64,000 bases of DNA from Ochotona curzoniae (GCF_017591425.1 NW_024465777.1:2542001-2606000), one strand, 5' to 3'; positions 37,007 to 48,665 are shown, counted from the stretch's first letter. Notes: generated from the letters alone by a model not told the origin. Numbers and translations are program-made.

Positions 37007-37724
37007 GTGCCTCCCCCATGCACCCCACCCCACGCGGTTGCCGCTCTTGGCTCTGGGCGATCTGCCCAGCCCCCATCCCAGCAGGAAAAGGGGCCAGCCC
37101 AGCCTGGGACTGGTGAAGGCAGACCTGGAGGCTTTCCAGCTGCTGGGAGTGCTTTTGGGGTGCCCCAAGGAAGGGGGCTCAGTGTCTTCCATCTGATTCC
37201 CTTCCGGAAAAAGGAAGAGATGGTGAAATTGGGCATCCAGATGATGCTAGGGCAGTGAAATGAAGGGGACCTAAAAATGCAAGTAAGTTGTCACTGTCTA
37301 GTGTCCGCTGCTCCTTACTCTGCCACTTCCAGTAACCGCAGCCACAGCCCCTGGCCTGCCCGCATGTGGAGTGTGGGTATGTGTGTGTATGTGTTTGTGT
37401 GCTGCGATGAGGCCATGGCACAGCCTGGCAGAAGCTGGGAGTTCTCAGGAAGGCATTGCTGGGCCAGGCCTTGGGATGAGCAGGTCTGGGGAGAGCTGGG
37501 CCAGCTCCAGGCTGCGGAGCACAACTGCAGTCCCTGGGGCCTCAGGGGCCAGCAGCGCTGTGCCCAGCCCTCTTCCTAGTGTCCTGAGGACGCCTTGCTG
37601 GAGAGGGAGAGATTGCACAAGCAAACCCGGAACAAAGCCCAGCACCCTGCTCGACTCAGCAAGCCCTTTCTAAGCCGTCCAACTTCTTGCCTTCCTTCCC
37701 GGCTTCAGGGTTGATTACTCCAGA

Positions 37725-37940
37725 CTGCAGCCAGGAGACAGGAGCTGCCTGTGGGTTTACCACATGGGAGGCAGGGGCCCAAGTACCTTCCCCCACTCCC
37801 CCAGCCTCGCTGCATTCCCAGATGCATGAACAAGGAGCTGGATTGGAAATGGAACAGCTGGAACTTGAGCTGCACACATGTGAATGTGCACTTAGGGCCA
37901 GCAGGGATGTGTGCTTCCTGCCCAGTGGTACATAGCCATC
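37725..37940 (-). repeat. CSINE, partial
   Basis: A reverse copy with 'ccacatgggaggcaggggcccaagta' and 'aaggagctggattggaaatggaacag'. Confidence 0.7.
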
Positions 37941-38589
37941 TAAATAGGTGAGAGCACCCCCAAGCCCCTGGGTACCCTACCCCAGGGTCACACTGGCTCT
38001 TGCTCTGGATCTGCCCTGCTTCTGTGTTACGTGCCCTTTCATGACTGTAACTACAATCCCTGAGAGGAAGTAGGTCTACCGAGGCTCTTGGCTTTAGAGG
38101 TTTGCAGATCAAACTCAGCATCCCACTCAGCAACTGTGGTGTCAGTTGAGGGCAGCGGCTGGCAAGTACAGGCTGAGGGAGGGTCAGATGGCAATATATA
38201 GAAAGAACAGAGCCGTGGGTTGCACACTCGACTGCTGTGTCCAAAGTGGGGTTCTTTATGAAGCCACCAGGATTCAGCCATAGAACCCTTCCCCAGCAAC
38301 GTGACATGATCCAGGGCCCCACCTTCAGACGCCATGACTGCTTGGAAATCCACCCCAGTCCAAGAGCAGGAGACTTAGGAAGTAAGGCCCTGCACATGTG
38401 GGTCTTTGGGGGAACACCCAGGCCAGTGTCCAAAGCAGAACAGGTCCTAGCTGGGACTTGGGAATGGTCACTCAACTACCTTGGTTTTATCACCTGTGCA
38501 GTACCCACATGTTGTAAAGATTTATTGAAAACAAGTAAAGCCTCTGGCCTATGACCTGACTGAGTGAAAGCCTTGCTAGTAACCCCAAG

Positions 38590-38860
38590 CTCTGTGAGAG
38601 AGACAGTCTTCCATTCTCTTGCATATTCCCCAAATAGCCACAATGGCTGGGAGTGGTCCAGGCTAAAGCCAGGAGCCTGGAACATTGTCAGGGTCTTCCC
38701 CGCAGGTACAAACAGGCACTGGGGCCATCTTCTGCTGCCTAACCAGGTGCATCAGCAGGGAGCTGGACCAGAAGCAGAGCAGCGGGACTTAAACCTGTAC
38801 TCACATGGGATGCCAGAGTTGCAGGTGGTGGCTTAATGGCTACATGCTGGCCTGCCTCCA
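38590..38860 (-). repeat. CSINE
   Basis: A reverse copy with 'cagcagggagctggaccagaag' and 'catgggatgccagagttgcagg'. Confidence 0.85.
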
Positions 38861-38871
38861 CTCTCTTTTGT

Positions 38872-39165
38872 AAATTTTTATTTGTTTTAGTTCATTTGAA
38901 AGGTAAAAACACAGAGAAAGAGACACACACACACACAAAGATTTTTCATCTGTTGGTTCATTTTCCAAATAGCTGCCACAGCCAGGGCTGGGCTAGGCTG
39001 AAGCCAGGAACTTAATCTGGGTCTCCTGCAGGAGTGGCAAGGATCCAACTGTTGGAGCCATCACCTGCTGCCTCCCAGGGAATACACTCCAACCATGTAC
39101 TCTAATACGGAGTGTGGGCCTCCCAAAGAGTGGCCTAACCACTGCGGCCAACAGCTGGCCCCTCA
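38872..39165 (-). repeat. CSINE (second type)
   Basis: A reverse copy with 'gttcatttgaaaggtaaaa', an (AC)n tract and 'ggagccatcacctgctgcctccca', which differs from the usual middle section and suggests another subfamily. Confidence 0.82.
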
Positions 39166-39299
39166 AGGTTTCAATCATGGCAGTCTTGGGGGGAACCATG
39201 CAACCCGCTTTCCTGCTACAATGCAGTAAGGTCTGGGAGGGTCACAGTGCAAGAATGAGAGGTCTCCTGGCTCGGTGTGCTGGCTGGTGTCCTGCTGGC

Positions 39300-39411
39300 A
39301 GAGTCCCATGTGACTCAGAGTGCACCCGTGTCTGTCCCTGCCCCTCCTCGGAGCAGAGTCCTGTGTGACTCAGAGGGCGCCACGTCTGTCCTTGCTTCTC
39401 CTTAGAATGCA
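39300..39411 (+). repeat. Tandem duplication of about 55 bases with AP-1 motifs
   Basis: Two diverged units start 'gagtccCatgtgactcagag' and 'gagtccTgtgtgactcagag'. Each carries TGACTCA (39,311-39,317 and 39,366-39,372). Confidence 0.75.
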
Positions 39412-40391
39412 GTCCTAGTCCTCCTAGACTCCATCTTGGCAATCCAAGCCATGCCAATCACTCCTCAAAGATCCTGCCTCTCCATACTGAAGTTGGGTGA
39501 TGTTTTCACTCTCTTTGTACCATTAACATAGAATATTAACATTAGCATAGAACTCTGGGGGCCAAACCTTATTATGGGTCTTGGGGAGACACCCGAATAA
39601 GGCCCCACCTGGAGCAGCAGCTGCTCCAGCAGTAACCTGGGGACTCCTCTGGCTCATAGGTACAAAACGCCTGGTATGGTACCTCACCCACACCTCTCCT
39701 TCCTTCTTTTCTGCTCTCCTTCATCTCCTTCCTGGGACTCAGGACCAAACAGACAACTCCTTGAATCCTGCCTCACCTACCAACAACCCAATCTCCACAT
39801 CATTTTAATTTTTTCAAGCTGATAACCAAGCTGTCCTTGGCTGGTGGCTCCCCTGCTGGCTCCAAAGGAGAACTGCCTGGCTCTCTCCTCTTGCCTGCCC
39901 CGTGCTCTTGCCTCTACTCAGCCATCTGCGGCTCTTCTGTTCCATTTAGCTCTTGCTGCTGTTGTTCTCATGTCTGCAGGGTGAGGCTTCTGTTCCTTGT
40001 GCCTCTTCTGCCTGAGAGTGTGCAGGGAAAATAGGCCCAAGCAGCCAAGGTGCTGAGAGCCACGTCTCCCCAGCAACAGCCACAGCTGGAAGGCAGGGGT
40101 AGGACCCCTCCTCTGTGGCCAGGCCAGCTTTAGCTCACAGTGTCTGTCCCGGGAGGTGGAGTGCTTGTGACAACAGGCCATGGTCTCCTTGTCCTAGGCT
40201 GATCCCAGACTTGGGAGTGCCCTGAAGGACCTGGCCCCCCAGGTGGGATCCTGGGCATCTCCTGTATGTTCCTGGAGGCAGGAACCTGGCTGGCCAGTCT
40301 TGCCACTGCCCATCGGGAGCTGATATTCTGAAAGTGTAGTAGGAACATGTTGCTGGAAGGACGTGGTTCCCTGAGCTCGCCTGGAGCAGCC

Positions 40392-40500
40392 ATCTAAGGA
40401 ACTTGTTAGAAATACTGATTCTCCACGAGCTGGGGAGGTAGCAGAGCTGAGATGGGGCGGGGAAGCTGTATTTCAAATATTTTCATGGTGGAGAAAGTTT
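40392..40500 (+). mobile_element. MER5-like DNA transposon fragment
   Basis: 'aacttgttagaaatactgattctcc' followed by 'ggtagcagagctgagatggggcggggaagctgtattt' resembles MER5A (hAT-Charlie). Confidence 0.45.
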
Positions 40501-40839
40501 AGGAAACTAACTTAAGGCAAGCCAACTTTCTGAGCTGTGCTTTCCTCCTGCATAAACTCTCAGTGGTAGGTTGAGGGAAGGTAGCTGATGGGCCATGCTG
40601 TTGAAGTCCTTTTCTTTTTTCACCATACTGCTGCTTCTCCAGGAGTACCCCTAACCTGTGGCTCTAGTTACTCCCATCTTGGTACTCCCATCTCCACTTC
40701 CAGTCCTAAAGTATTAAACACAAAATTCCAGAAACAAATACTGTACCTGCTTTGGGCAGTGCCAGCCACACTGCCCATGTCTTGCACACTGCAATCCTTC
40801 AGTAGCCATCACTGATGTTGGATCCATGACATGGCAGTG

Positions 40840-41015
40840 CCTGTGTCCAGGTAGCTTTTACCTTATTTACAGCATTAATTATCCTGTCATTTGAGCTAAT
40901 GTTGGCCACCTGTTTATATCATTTATAAATGATGCCTTATCATAGATACGTGCATGGAGGCAAAAAACCACAGCATCTATAGGGCTTGGCACTATCCGTG
41001 GCTTCAGGTCCCTTT
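40840..41015 (+). mobile_element. Tigger-like DNA transposon fragment
   Basis: 'gccttatcatagatacgtgcatgg', then 'ctatagggcttggcactatccgtggcttcagg' matches the 3' end of Tigger (pogo-type) elements. Confidence 0.6.
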
Positions 41016-42289
41016 ATTGCTGGGCTTGGTTTTTCCATGCCTAGTAGGCAGGTGACACCTGGGAGGTGCACCTTTCTTAGGACTGCTCTAGGAAGCACTG
41101 TGGCGAGTTCCACCAATGGAGTGGGAGCTTGGGGGGCGGGCGGCGTTTAGGAATGCTGCAGCAGGTAGCCAACTCCTGGGCTTGGAGGATGCTGTGTTCG
41201 TCAGCTGGGCAGCCTTTGGGTGGGAACCTCAGGCGTCCTGCTGTCTGTACCCCATCTGGGGAGAAGGGCCAGCCTTAGGAGGGTCGAATACCCTTAGACA
41301 CAGAACTCACAGCTATCCTTGCTCGAGAGCTTTGTGGTCCTGGGGATTGAAGAGGAATCAATGGTTCTGGATGAAAAATCAAACCCGGGGAGCTCCCCAG
41401 TGCCGTTTACCAGGAGAACTCACCCAGCTGCTGGGTGTCTGCACCAAGAAACATGGGAGGATGGGTAGCCCCTCTGGCCAGGGGACCCCTAGGGACAGGA
41501 TGTTGGCAATAGGGGTGCAAGTGGGGAGCCACTGTGAGGGTTGGCTTAACAGCTTAACAGTTGCTGAGCCGCAAGCAAGGTCTGGGTGCTGGGGAGGGTG
41601 GGCCCCTCTGCCAGGGGAGGTAGGGAGTCAGGGACCTTGAAGAGATGTTAAATATTAATTCCAGATAAGAAGGAAGCCACCTGTCACCTGTCCCAGGGTG
41701 GGGGAGGGGTGCAGAAAAGAAGTAGTCCTGCTGGTGGGAGCAGTTAAGGGCGCATGACACCGTGGGTGGGTGGGAGTGTCACACAGAGGTCGCCAGGGTG
41801 TGATCCCACTGTCTCAAAAACTCTCAGTGAGCCCATTGGGCCAAGGGTGTGATCAGGAAGCCCCCTTAGGGTCCTCACTCCTTAGGCCTCCTTGGTCTTG
41901 TCCTCCAGGCACCCAAGCAGTGCGGGAGCCACAGGGGGCATCGGGAGGCAGGGGAAGGGAGGACAGGAGCCCGGTTTTGCGGGGCGCTCCACTCCAGCAA
42001 AGAATGTGTCAGAGCTCACCTCTGGCACCCACATGCAGCTTCTTTCTCTGGCTTCCAGGAGAAGGTGGCTGCACTGCCTCCCTGAAACCGTCCCTGCCAC
42101 TTGATGCAGCCACCTGCCCCGTGCTCCAGCATGGCCTGGCACAACGAGATCAGTGAACCCTGGGGATGCCTGAAGGCCAGCTCAGGCAGTCTGGATGCAG
42201 AAGTTATCACAGGAAGTAGCTCCCACTTATCGGGCAGCACCATGTGTAAGCAGGCACTTGAGGGGCATCGGCAGTTCATACTCAATTTA

Positions 42290-42370
42290 TATCCATTTTC
42301 AGTGAGGAAGCTGAGGTTCTGAAGTCACACAGCTGTTGAGTGGTAAAGGTGGGATTTGAACCCAGAAGGG
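42290..42370 (-). repeat. MIR fragment
   Basis: 'gtcacacagctgttgagtggtaaag' is the reverse MIR core, within the likely IL22RA1 3' flank. Confidence 0.6.
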
Positions 42371-43085
42371 CTGGACCCAAGGCTTAGTCCCCAGAGCTGG
42401 GAACTAAACATAGTTCACAGTCACATCCCTTTCAGAACCCATAGGACCCCACGTGTTTTTCCAGTCCCGTTCTCAGCATTGTGTCTGAAAATTCCGCCTG
42501 CGGAAAGAGCTTACGGTCCATCTCCTGGGTGGATCTGCTGAGGGTGCTGCCTTAGCTGAGGAGTGAAGTGGAAAGGGTGCACCTGCAGGGAAGGGGGGAT
42601 CCCTGGTGGGGACCCAGCCCCAGGCCACCCACCCCGCTTCCCAGAGTGTGCACCTGACCTTGGCGGCAGTTTTGCAGGATGTTCTGGTTTTGCCTGGCTG
42701 ATGATAACAATGATGATGAAGAGTGTCCTTCCCCTGGCTGCTTTCTCATCCCTGAACTTTGCCGAGGAGGCCAAGACTGGCTTCTTTGTGCACAGCAATG
42801 TAGGAGGTTCCTGTGCTTGGCCTCGATGCACCTGCTGTGCCTTCCTGCAGGACTTTGCCTGCCCACGCTTGCTTGCACACATGCACACCTGCCTACAGCA
42901 GGTGCAGTTCTCCAGCTGCAGGCCTGGTCATGATGTTTAGCTCCGATGAGGAGCCCACCGACGTCAGGGACCCTGTGACCTCCTTTCTTCAAGACCTCCA
43001 CCGAAGGCTGAGGCACAGGGTACGTGGCATGGCTGGATGTAGAGAACTGGAGGTAGCCCCAGGCTTGCCCTGTCCCTCCATCACC

Positions 43086-44045
43086 TCAAGATTCCCACTG
43101 CACAGTGAGGGCTAGTCCTCTGAACAGGGAGTCCAGCTCCACGGGCGACTCCAGACTTGAGTTCTCAGGGACTGAGCTCGTGGCTTCTGTCTCAGACCTC
43201 AGCCCTTCATCCTTGGGACACACCAGGGAATCCAGCAGACTCCAAAGCTGCGGGCCCTGATCAGAGGGGGAGCAGGGAGGAGACGGGGCACTAAGAAGGA
43301 GGGGTGCAGGGTGACCTTCAATCTGCACAGAGGACAAGAGTGGGAGGTGGCTTCCGAGGAAGTGTGGGGTCCCTGGCTCCTCACTGTGCAGCATGCTGGG
43401 GTCAGGTTTGCTGTCCGTGCAAAGGCCCAGAGGCAGGTGGGGCAGTTCAGCTTCCTGGGAGTCCTCCAGGGACGGGGAGGTCACCTCCCGTAGAGAAAGG
43501 CCACCTGGGATGCAACTCCCAGTGGGCACCTCTTTGGAGATCTGACACTTGGGCCAAAGGTGTGTGGGATTAGGGATTGTCTCAGGGGGCTGTTCTTGGC
43601 TAGGTCCCTCCACACATATGCCATAGGAAGGAAGCCAGCTGTCAGTGGTGGTGTCCTGTGGGACATAGGAAAGAGTCTGAGACTTAGGGACAGCCTGTGG
43701 TGTGTAGGCTGGTGGCTTCTCTTCGGCTGTGACTTGGGGTGCGTAGGATGGTGGTGGGACTTCAGGGAGCGTCTTGGGAGTATGGGATGGCTGGGGGTCC
43801 GGAGTCTGGGGAGGGGACTCATTGGAGGGCCTGAGGATGGAGACATCTGGCTGCCCTACGTAGGCTGTCTCGGGCAGGTCCTGCAGCGGCACTGTTCCGG
43901 GGGTCCCCTGGAGATCAGAGACCTTGATCTGGTCGTACTGCATAGGTTGGGCCAGACTGCTGGGGCCACTGAAGTCAGAGACGGGGATCAGGACGTGCTC
44001 CTGGAGGAAGCGGAGTGGCTGGAAGGTAAGCACTCGCTGGACATT
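43086..44045 (-). CDS. IL22RA1: IL22RA1 exon 7 (cytoplasmic tail, stop codon)
   Basis: The exon encodes 319 residues from NVQRVLTFQPLRF to the C-terminus LDSLFRGLALTVQWES, with the stop at 43,088-43,086. Tyrosines include MQYDQIK, ETAYVGQ, three spaced YxPQ motifs (SYAPQ, AYTPQ, SYVPQ) of the YxxQ STAT3-docking type, and SYGICVE. The YxPQ motifs sit in an imperfect repeat of about 15 residues. The acceptor is TTACAG. A 3' UTR follows; the only poly(A)-like hexamer I see is a variant TATAAA at about 42,287-42,292, so its end is uncertain. Confidence 0.95.
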   Translation of the reverse strand, partial: NVQRVLTFQPLRFLQEHVLIPVSDFSGPSSLAQPMQYDQIKVSDLQGTPGTVPLQDLPETAYVGQPDVSILRPSNESPPQTPDPQPSHTPKTLPEVPPPSYAPQVTAEEKPPAYTPQAVPKSQTLSYVPQDTTTDSWLPSYGICVEGPSQEQPPETIPNPTHLWPKCQISKEVPTGSCIPGGLSLREVTSPSLEDSQEAELPHLPLGLCTDSKPDPSMLHSEEPGTPHFLGSHLPLLSSVQIEGHPAPLLLSAPSPPCSPSDQGPQLWSLLDSLVCPKDEGLRSETEATSSVPENSSLESPVELDSLFRGLALTVQWES

Positions 44046-44811
44046 CTGTAAGAGACAAGAGCCCACCCCGACAGGGTGTGTTCTCAGCACTCTGCAAGTC
44101 CCTGGGATAGGGGGCCGTCCTAGAATGAACCCCCTAGTGGCCTTTCCATGATCCAGACAGAGGCTGCTCTGATGCCACAGACAGCTTTCTGCCCCCTGGC
44201 TGGGGCCCACTGAGATGAGCCAGGGTCAGGGCCAGGAGGGAGCTGTAGGCTCTGCTTTCCCCAGGAGAAGGGTGTGGGTGATCCCGGAAGGAGATGACTC
44301 AGACATGTGGCTGCAATTTGGGCAGTGGGGCCATGGCTGCCTGGATTACAGGTCCCCAAGCACTTCACTAGGAGCAAGGGGGACAGGGAAAGGGACTCTC
44401 AGGAAGCCAGGCTGCTTTAAGAGACTGTGACTCATCTGGACTTTGCCACCAGTTCTAGGATCCCTAGGGGCCCCACCAGGGGCACTGCCCTGTGCCCCGC
44501 AACTCCTACCATTGCTCAACCCCTCCCCCCTGCTGCTCCTCTGTTCCCCACATGGCCCTGGACCCTTTCAAGCCACTGGGCTCTTCCATCTCACATTCAT
44601 TTTTCCCCATTACCTGCCTTCCTGACACCTGTCACTGTGGATACAAGCTCAGCCTGCGCACTCCTCAGGGGAGAAAACAAGCCAGTCTTCCTTATGTGCA
44701 GATCCCTGAGCTTCCAGAAGCATCTGTGACCCTGACTCCTCCTCTTTGGCCTCCCACCTATGGGGGTCCTCCCTGAACCCATCCCCTGCACCAGGCAGGA
44801 CAACAGCTCAC
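44046..44811 (-). other. IL22RA1: IL22RA1 intron 6
   Basis: This is a 766-base pyrimidine-rich intron with standard ends. I see nothing else in it. Confidence 0.7.
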
Positions 44812-44933
44812 CAGGGAGTTGGGGGGCGCTGGTGGCTTGGTGACGTATCTGTAGCTCAGGTAGCAGAGGCCCGCCATCAGGAAGCCCATGAAGAACAGGA
44901 TGATACCTGAGAAGGAGTAGACCCAGGTCCGAT
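44812..44933 (-). CDS. IL22RA1: IL22RA1 exon 6 (transmembrane segment and box 1)
   Basis: The exon starts RTWVYSFSG, followed by a hydrophobic span of about 20 residues (IILFFMGFLMAGLCYLSY), then YRYVTKPPAPPNSL. The proline-rich KPPAPP just inside the membrane is a box-1-type JAK site. The acceptor is CTCCAG and the donor is GTGAGCT. Confidence 0.95.
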
Positions 44934-46384
44934 CTGGAGGAGCAAAGGGGCCCAAGAAGGAAGTGTGAGGCTGGGATACGACCAGGCCCTGTCCCCAGTG
45001 TGGAACATGGCAGATGCCCTCTGACCAGAGGAGGAAAGGCTGCCCCTGCTCTCAGCATCCCCTGGCCAGAGCCAGCCCTCCAGTGGGGTCTACCTCGTGC
45101 ACCCCTATGCGTTCAGGAGACACAGACTGGGGCTTTACACTGTTAGGTCCAATGCACTTCCTGCATCCCCCTGGCGTATCTGCTGGTTATAGCAACCTGG
45201 GATGCCAGGGTTGATTCACAGTTCCTGGGCTCCTTGCAACCCTGGGCTAGAAAGCAGAGGTGCAGGAGGAGCCCCCTGCTAGCCCCTGGCGCTGGCCCAA
45301 CTCCCACTGCAGAACCCTCATGTTCACAAGTAGCTTCCTGTGGGTACCTGTGGACCAGCACATCAGCAAAGGGCCCTCACTAGGGAGGAAAGAGGACATG
45401 GTCTGATGGGAACACAAGCTTGGGCTTGGATACCAGCCACCTCAGGTTCCAGATACGAGCTTGGTTGCCATCTAGCAGGAAGGCCTTGCTGTAGCAAGTG
45501 TTGATCCTGTGTGGAGGGTGTGTCCAGGAGAGGGCCTGTGGAGAGTAGGGTGCTGGGCTCAGCCAGAGGGCCTGTCTGGCAACCCCCAGGCCCTGGTAGT
45601 AAGGGGCTGGGTGTCTCGCAGGCCTTGTCCAGCCAGGAGAGCCTGAGAAGTCACTGCTGTTTCCAAAAGGGGAGGAGAAGAATGACTTCAGGCTTCAGTG
45701 CCCCAGCCTGCTCCCTGGGGCCTGGTGTCCTGGGGACGGGCACAACAGTTCTTGGCAGGACACATCTCCTGCCACCAGCTCAAGAAAGGCTTGGAGAGGA
45801 AGAGCACATTGGAGGCTTTGGTGACATTGGCCATAGAGTCCCCCAAGGGTCTGGCCTCTCTCTAAGTCCTTCTTTTTCCAGGCCGGGGAGCTTGTCACCA
45901 GTGGCCGCTGAGCTCAGGCACCACTGTGAATCGGGAGATGCCAACTCCACCCCACTCCTTATTCCCCCACCCCTACCCGAGTGGCCTGGGCCTCTGTGGG
46001 TCAGCTGCCCGCCTCAGTGACAGCCTGTCCCCATCACGTGACATGCTCACTGCTGCTCCAGGCAGAAGACAGGATCTGAATGTCCCAACGGCCTCTGTGT
46101 GGCATGCCTAACATGCCAGCGAAGCCACATATTAGGACGGGACAGGCACTCAGAACATTCCCTAGCTCTGTACAATTTCCATGGGAGTCATGGGTGGCGG
46201 CATGTGATGATAAAAATGACCCAGAGACGACAGAGCTCCTGCTGCAGCACAGAGCAGCTGAGTACCCTGCTCTCGGCAGCACGGCCCTCTCTGGTCTGCC
46301 ATGGCCCTCTCTGGTGTGCCATGCACTGCAGGCTCTGCCTGTTCTCCCCACATGTCACTGAGACAACATGGGGTGGGGGCTCCT

Positions 46385-46465
46385 TCTTGCAGATAATGGA
46401 ACTGATCCTCAGAGAGGTGAAGTGACTTGACCAGGGTCACACAGCCCCTCAGTGGAGAAGCCAGG
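46385..46465 (-). repeat. MIR fragment
   Basis: 'cagagaggtgaagtgacttgaccagggtcacacag' is a clear reverse MIR core. Confidence 0.7.
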
Positions 46466-46734
46466 GTTCCCAGGTGTGACTCCAGAGCCCTGCCTTACAG
46501 CCATGACACATCACACCTCATGGTTCAAGTGACACAGGTGACATGGACGAAGGATCCTTTTCAATACTAAGATACCGAGACACTGCCCTGTGACCCTCCC
46601 AGACACCCCAAGAAGTGGAGAAAGTAGGGATGCTGGCCCAAGAGACAGGCAGACTTCAGGATATAAGGCCGAGGTACCCTGAGGAGGAAGTAAGGGGTAC
46701 AGCACGGGAGACAGACGTGCAAAGAAACATGGAG

Positions 46735-46830
46735 AAGGGTTGTATGGTCTTGGGCAAGCAGCTGGGCCTCTAAGCTGGAGTTCCCTCTCCCTAACGTGGG
46801 GATGAGGCTGCCCAGTGTTGCTTTAAATAT
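46735..46830 (+). repeat. MIR fragment
   Basis: 'ggtcttgggcaagcagctgggcctctaag' fits the MIR core. Confidence 0.5.
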
Positions 46831-46869
46831 TAAATAACAAGGTGACAATAAAGATAAAAGAGGATATGT

Positions 46870-47145
46870 AAAGGGTTAAGCTGCCAGATGTGTCACCAGC
46901 ATCCCATATCAGAGTGCTAGCTGCTCCACTTTCCATCCAACCTCCTGCTAATGCGCCTGGGAGGCAGCAGCATAACCTGGGAGGTTACAGCCCAAATAAT
47001 TGGAGACCACGGCTTTAGATTAGCCCAGACCTGCCTGTGAAATCTATGTGCGAAGTGAGCCAGCAAAGAGAGGAGCTCACTCACTCTCTGCCTGTCTCTC
47101 TCTCCCTCTTTTTTCCCTCTCTCTTTCTCTGCCTTTCAAATAAAC
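46870..47145 (+). repeat. CSINE
   Basis: 'gttaagctgccagatgtgtcaccagcatccc' through CT-rich tail 'ctgcctttcaaataaacatg'. Confidence 0.88.
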
Positions 47146-47962
47146 ATGCCAGAGGTCATCAGAAAGGATGTCAACAGCCAGAGAAGGACAGAGATGGACT
47201 GGTGCCAGGTGTCCAGGAATGAAAGCCACAGTAGTGATATCGCATTAGCAAGGTCCACGGTTGGCAAGGTCAGAGCCCCGGGCAGCACACATTCCTGAGA
47301 TAATGAGTTCAAGGAACTGGTGGAGAGGCATGTGATGCTGTCCTCTGGGCAGGTGCTGTCCCACCTGAGGCACCCCCCCCCGGCTGGGATGGTGATTCCT
47401 TAAAGATTAATTAATTAATTAAAGATTAATCTTTCTATTGCACATCATCCACCCTCTTCACCTTGGTCTTGGTTGTGCTGGCCATGGTAAATAAATATTT
47501 CTGAAAAAGACTGTATGTTGGGCATGTGACACAATACCTGACAATAAAACAATACTTAATAGATGGCAGGAATTGTTTTCTACGTGTTTTTAAGGATTAA
47601 GTGCTTTCTCCATGCCACCAAGAAGTAGCCATCAAGAAGTGTGATGTACAGAAAAGTTGCTACCATCTTAGGAGAAAAGATGGAGTCACTGCATGAGCAG
47701 GCTCACGGAAGCAGAAGCCAACGCTTTGCCAGAGGCTGCAAAGGCAGCACCCAGAGCAGTCCAGGCTAGAGAGTCACTACTGGCCTTGCTTCCCGCTTAG
47801 CACCCATGAAGCCCCATTCTTCTTTCAGTTCTCATCTTGCCCTCCTCTTGCTCCAGGCCCCAAGGAGGGCACAGCCTTGGTCAGCGGCCAGCAGGTCTTT
47901 TCAACAAGTGAACATACTAGGACTTGGGTAGTTGGCCTGTTGGAACAGAAGTTACCTGCTGG

Positions 47963-48330
47963 GCCTGGCATGGTAGGCTAGTGATTAAAATCTTTTCCTT
48001 GCACATGCCAGAATCCTATATGGGTGCTGGTTCTAATTCCAACAGCCCTGCTTCCCATCCAGCTCTCTGCTTGTGGCCTGAGAAAGCAGTCAAGGATGGC
48101 CCAAAACCATGGGACCCTAGAAGAGGCTTGGGAGACCTAGAAGAGGCTCCTGGTTCCTGGCTTCAGATTGGCTCAGCTCTGCCCATTGCGGCCACTTGGG
48201 GAGTGAATCATTGGACAGGAGATCTTCCTCTCTGTCTTTCCTCTTTTCTGTCTTTCCTCCTTTCTGTATATTTCCTCCTTTCTGTATTCTGGTTTTTTTT
48301 TTCCAATAAAAAAGCAATCTTAAAAAAAAA
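47963..48330 (+). repeat. CSINE
   Basis: 'catgccagaatcctatatgggtgctgg' through 'ttgcggccacttggggagtg', with an expanded (CTTTCCTCCTTTCTGT)n tail. Confidence 0.88.
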
Positions 48331-48458
48331 TCACCTGCTGACATTACTACCCAAACACACTGACTTCTGTGGAGTCTCTCAGTGCAGCCCATAGCCTGCT
48401 CTCATTTTCATCCTCCTACAATCTCACTACCAGCCTATGAAAACAGACACTAATGATG

Positions 48459-48505
48459 CTGGGCCTGGGCCTGGGGCTGGGGCTGGGGCTGAGGTTGGGG
48501 CTGAA
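48459..48505 (+). repeat. GGGCTG hexanucleotide repeat
   Basis: About seven imperfect copies of GGGCYTG/GGGCTG. The regular runs of three or four G could form a G-quadruplex on the plus strand. Confidence 0.85.
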
Positions 48506-48549
48506 GCTTGAGTTGCAAGGTGTTTTCTGCTGAGCAGGTGACTCAAAAC

Positions 48550-48665
48550 TACTATGGTAGCACAGTGGCAAGAGAGTTGTCTCCAGTGATGGCCTCGTTC
48601 TGTCCCTCACCACTTGGGTGGCCTTGGGCAAGCTGCTGAACCCCTCTGAAGGTCAATGTCCTTGT
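48550..48665 (+). repeat. MIR element
   Basis: 'tggtagcacagtggcaag' through 'ttgggcaagctgctgaacccctctg', one of the better MIR copies here. Confidence 0.7.

Larger units (their letters stand above)
36940..42285. other. Intergenic region between IL22RA1 3' end and MYOM3 promoter
   Basis: I see no gene here. It holds three minus-oriented CSINE copies (37,725-39,165), a tandem duplication with AP-1 sites (39,300-39,411), a MER5-like piece and a Tigger-like DNA transposon fragment (40,840-41,015). Positions 39,420-40,390 and 41,020-42,285 show nothing I recognise beyond one MIR. Confidence 0.6.

Noticed and set aside
42287..42292. TATAAA as the IL22RA1 poly(A) signal
   Set aside because: It is a weak variant hexamer overlapping a MIR, and no clear downstream GU-rich element was seen, so the 3' end was not annotated.
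43560..44051. Plus-strand open frame of 163 codons
   Set aside because: It lies opposite IL22RA1 exon 7, whose repetitive GC-rich coding sequence keeps the other strand open.
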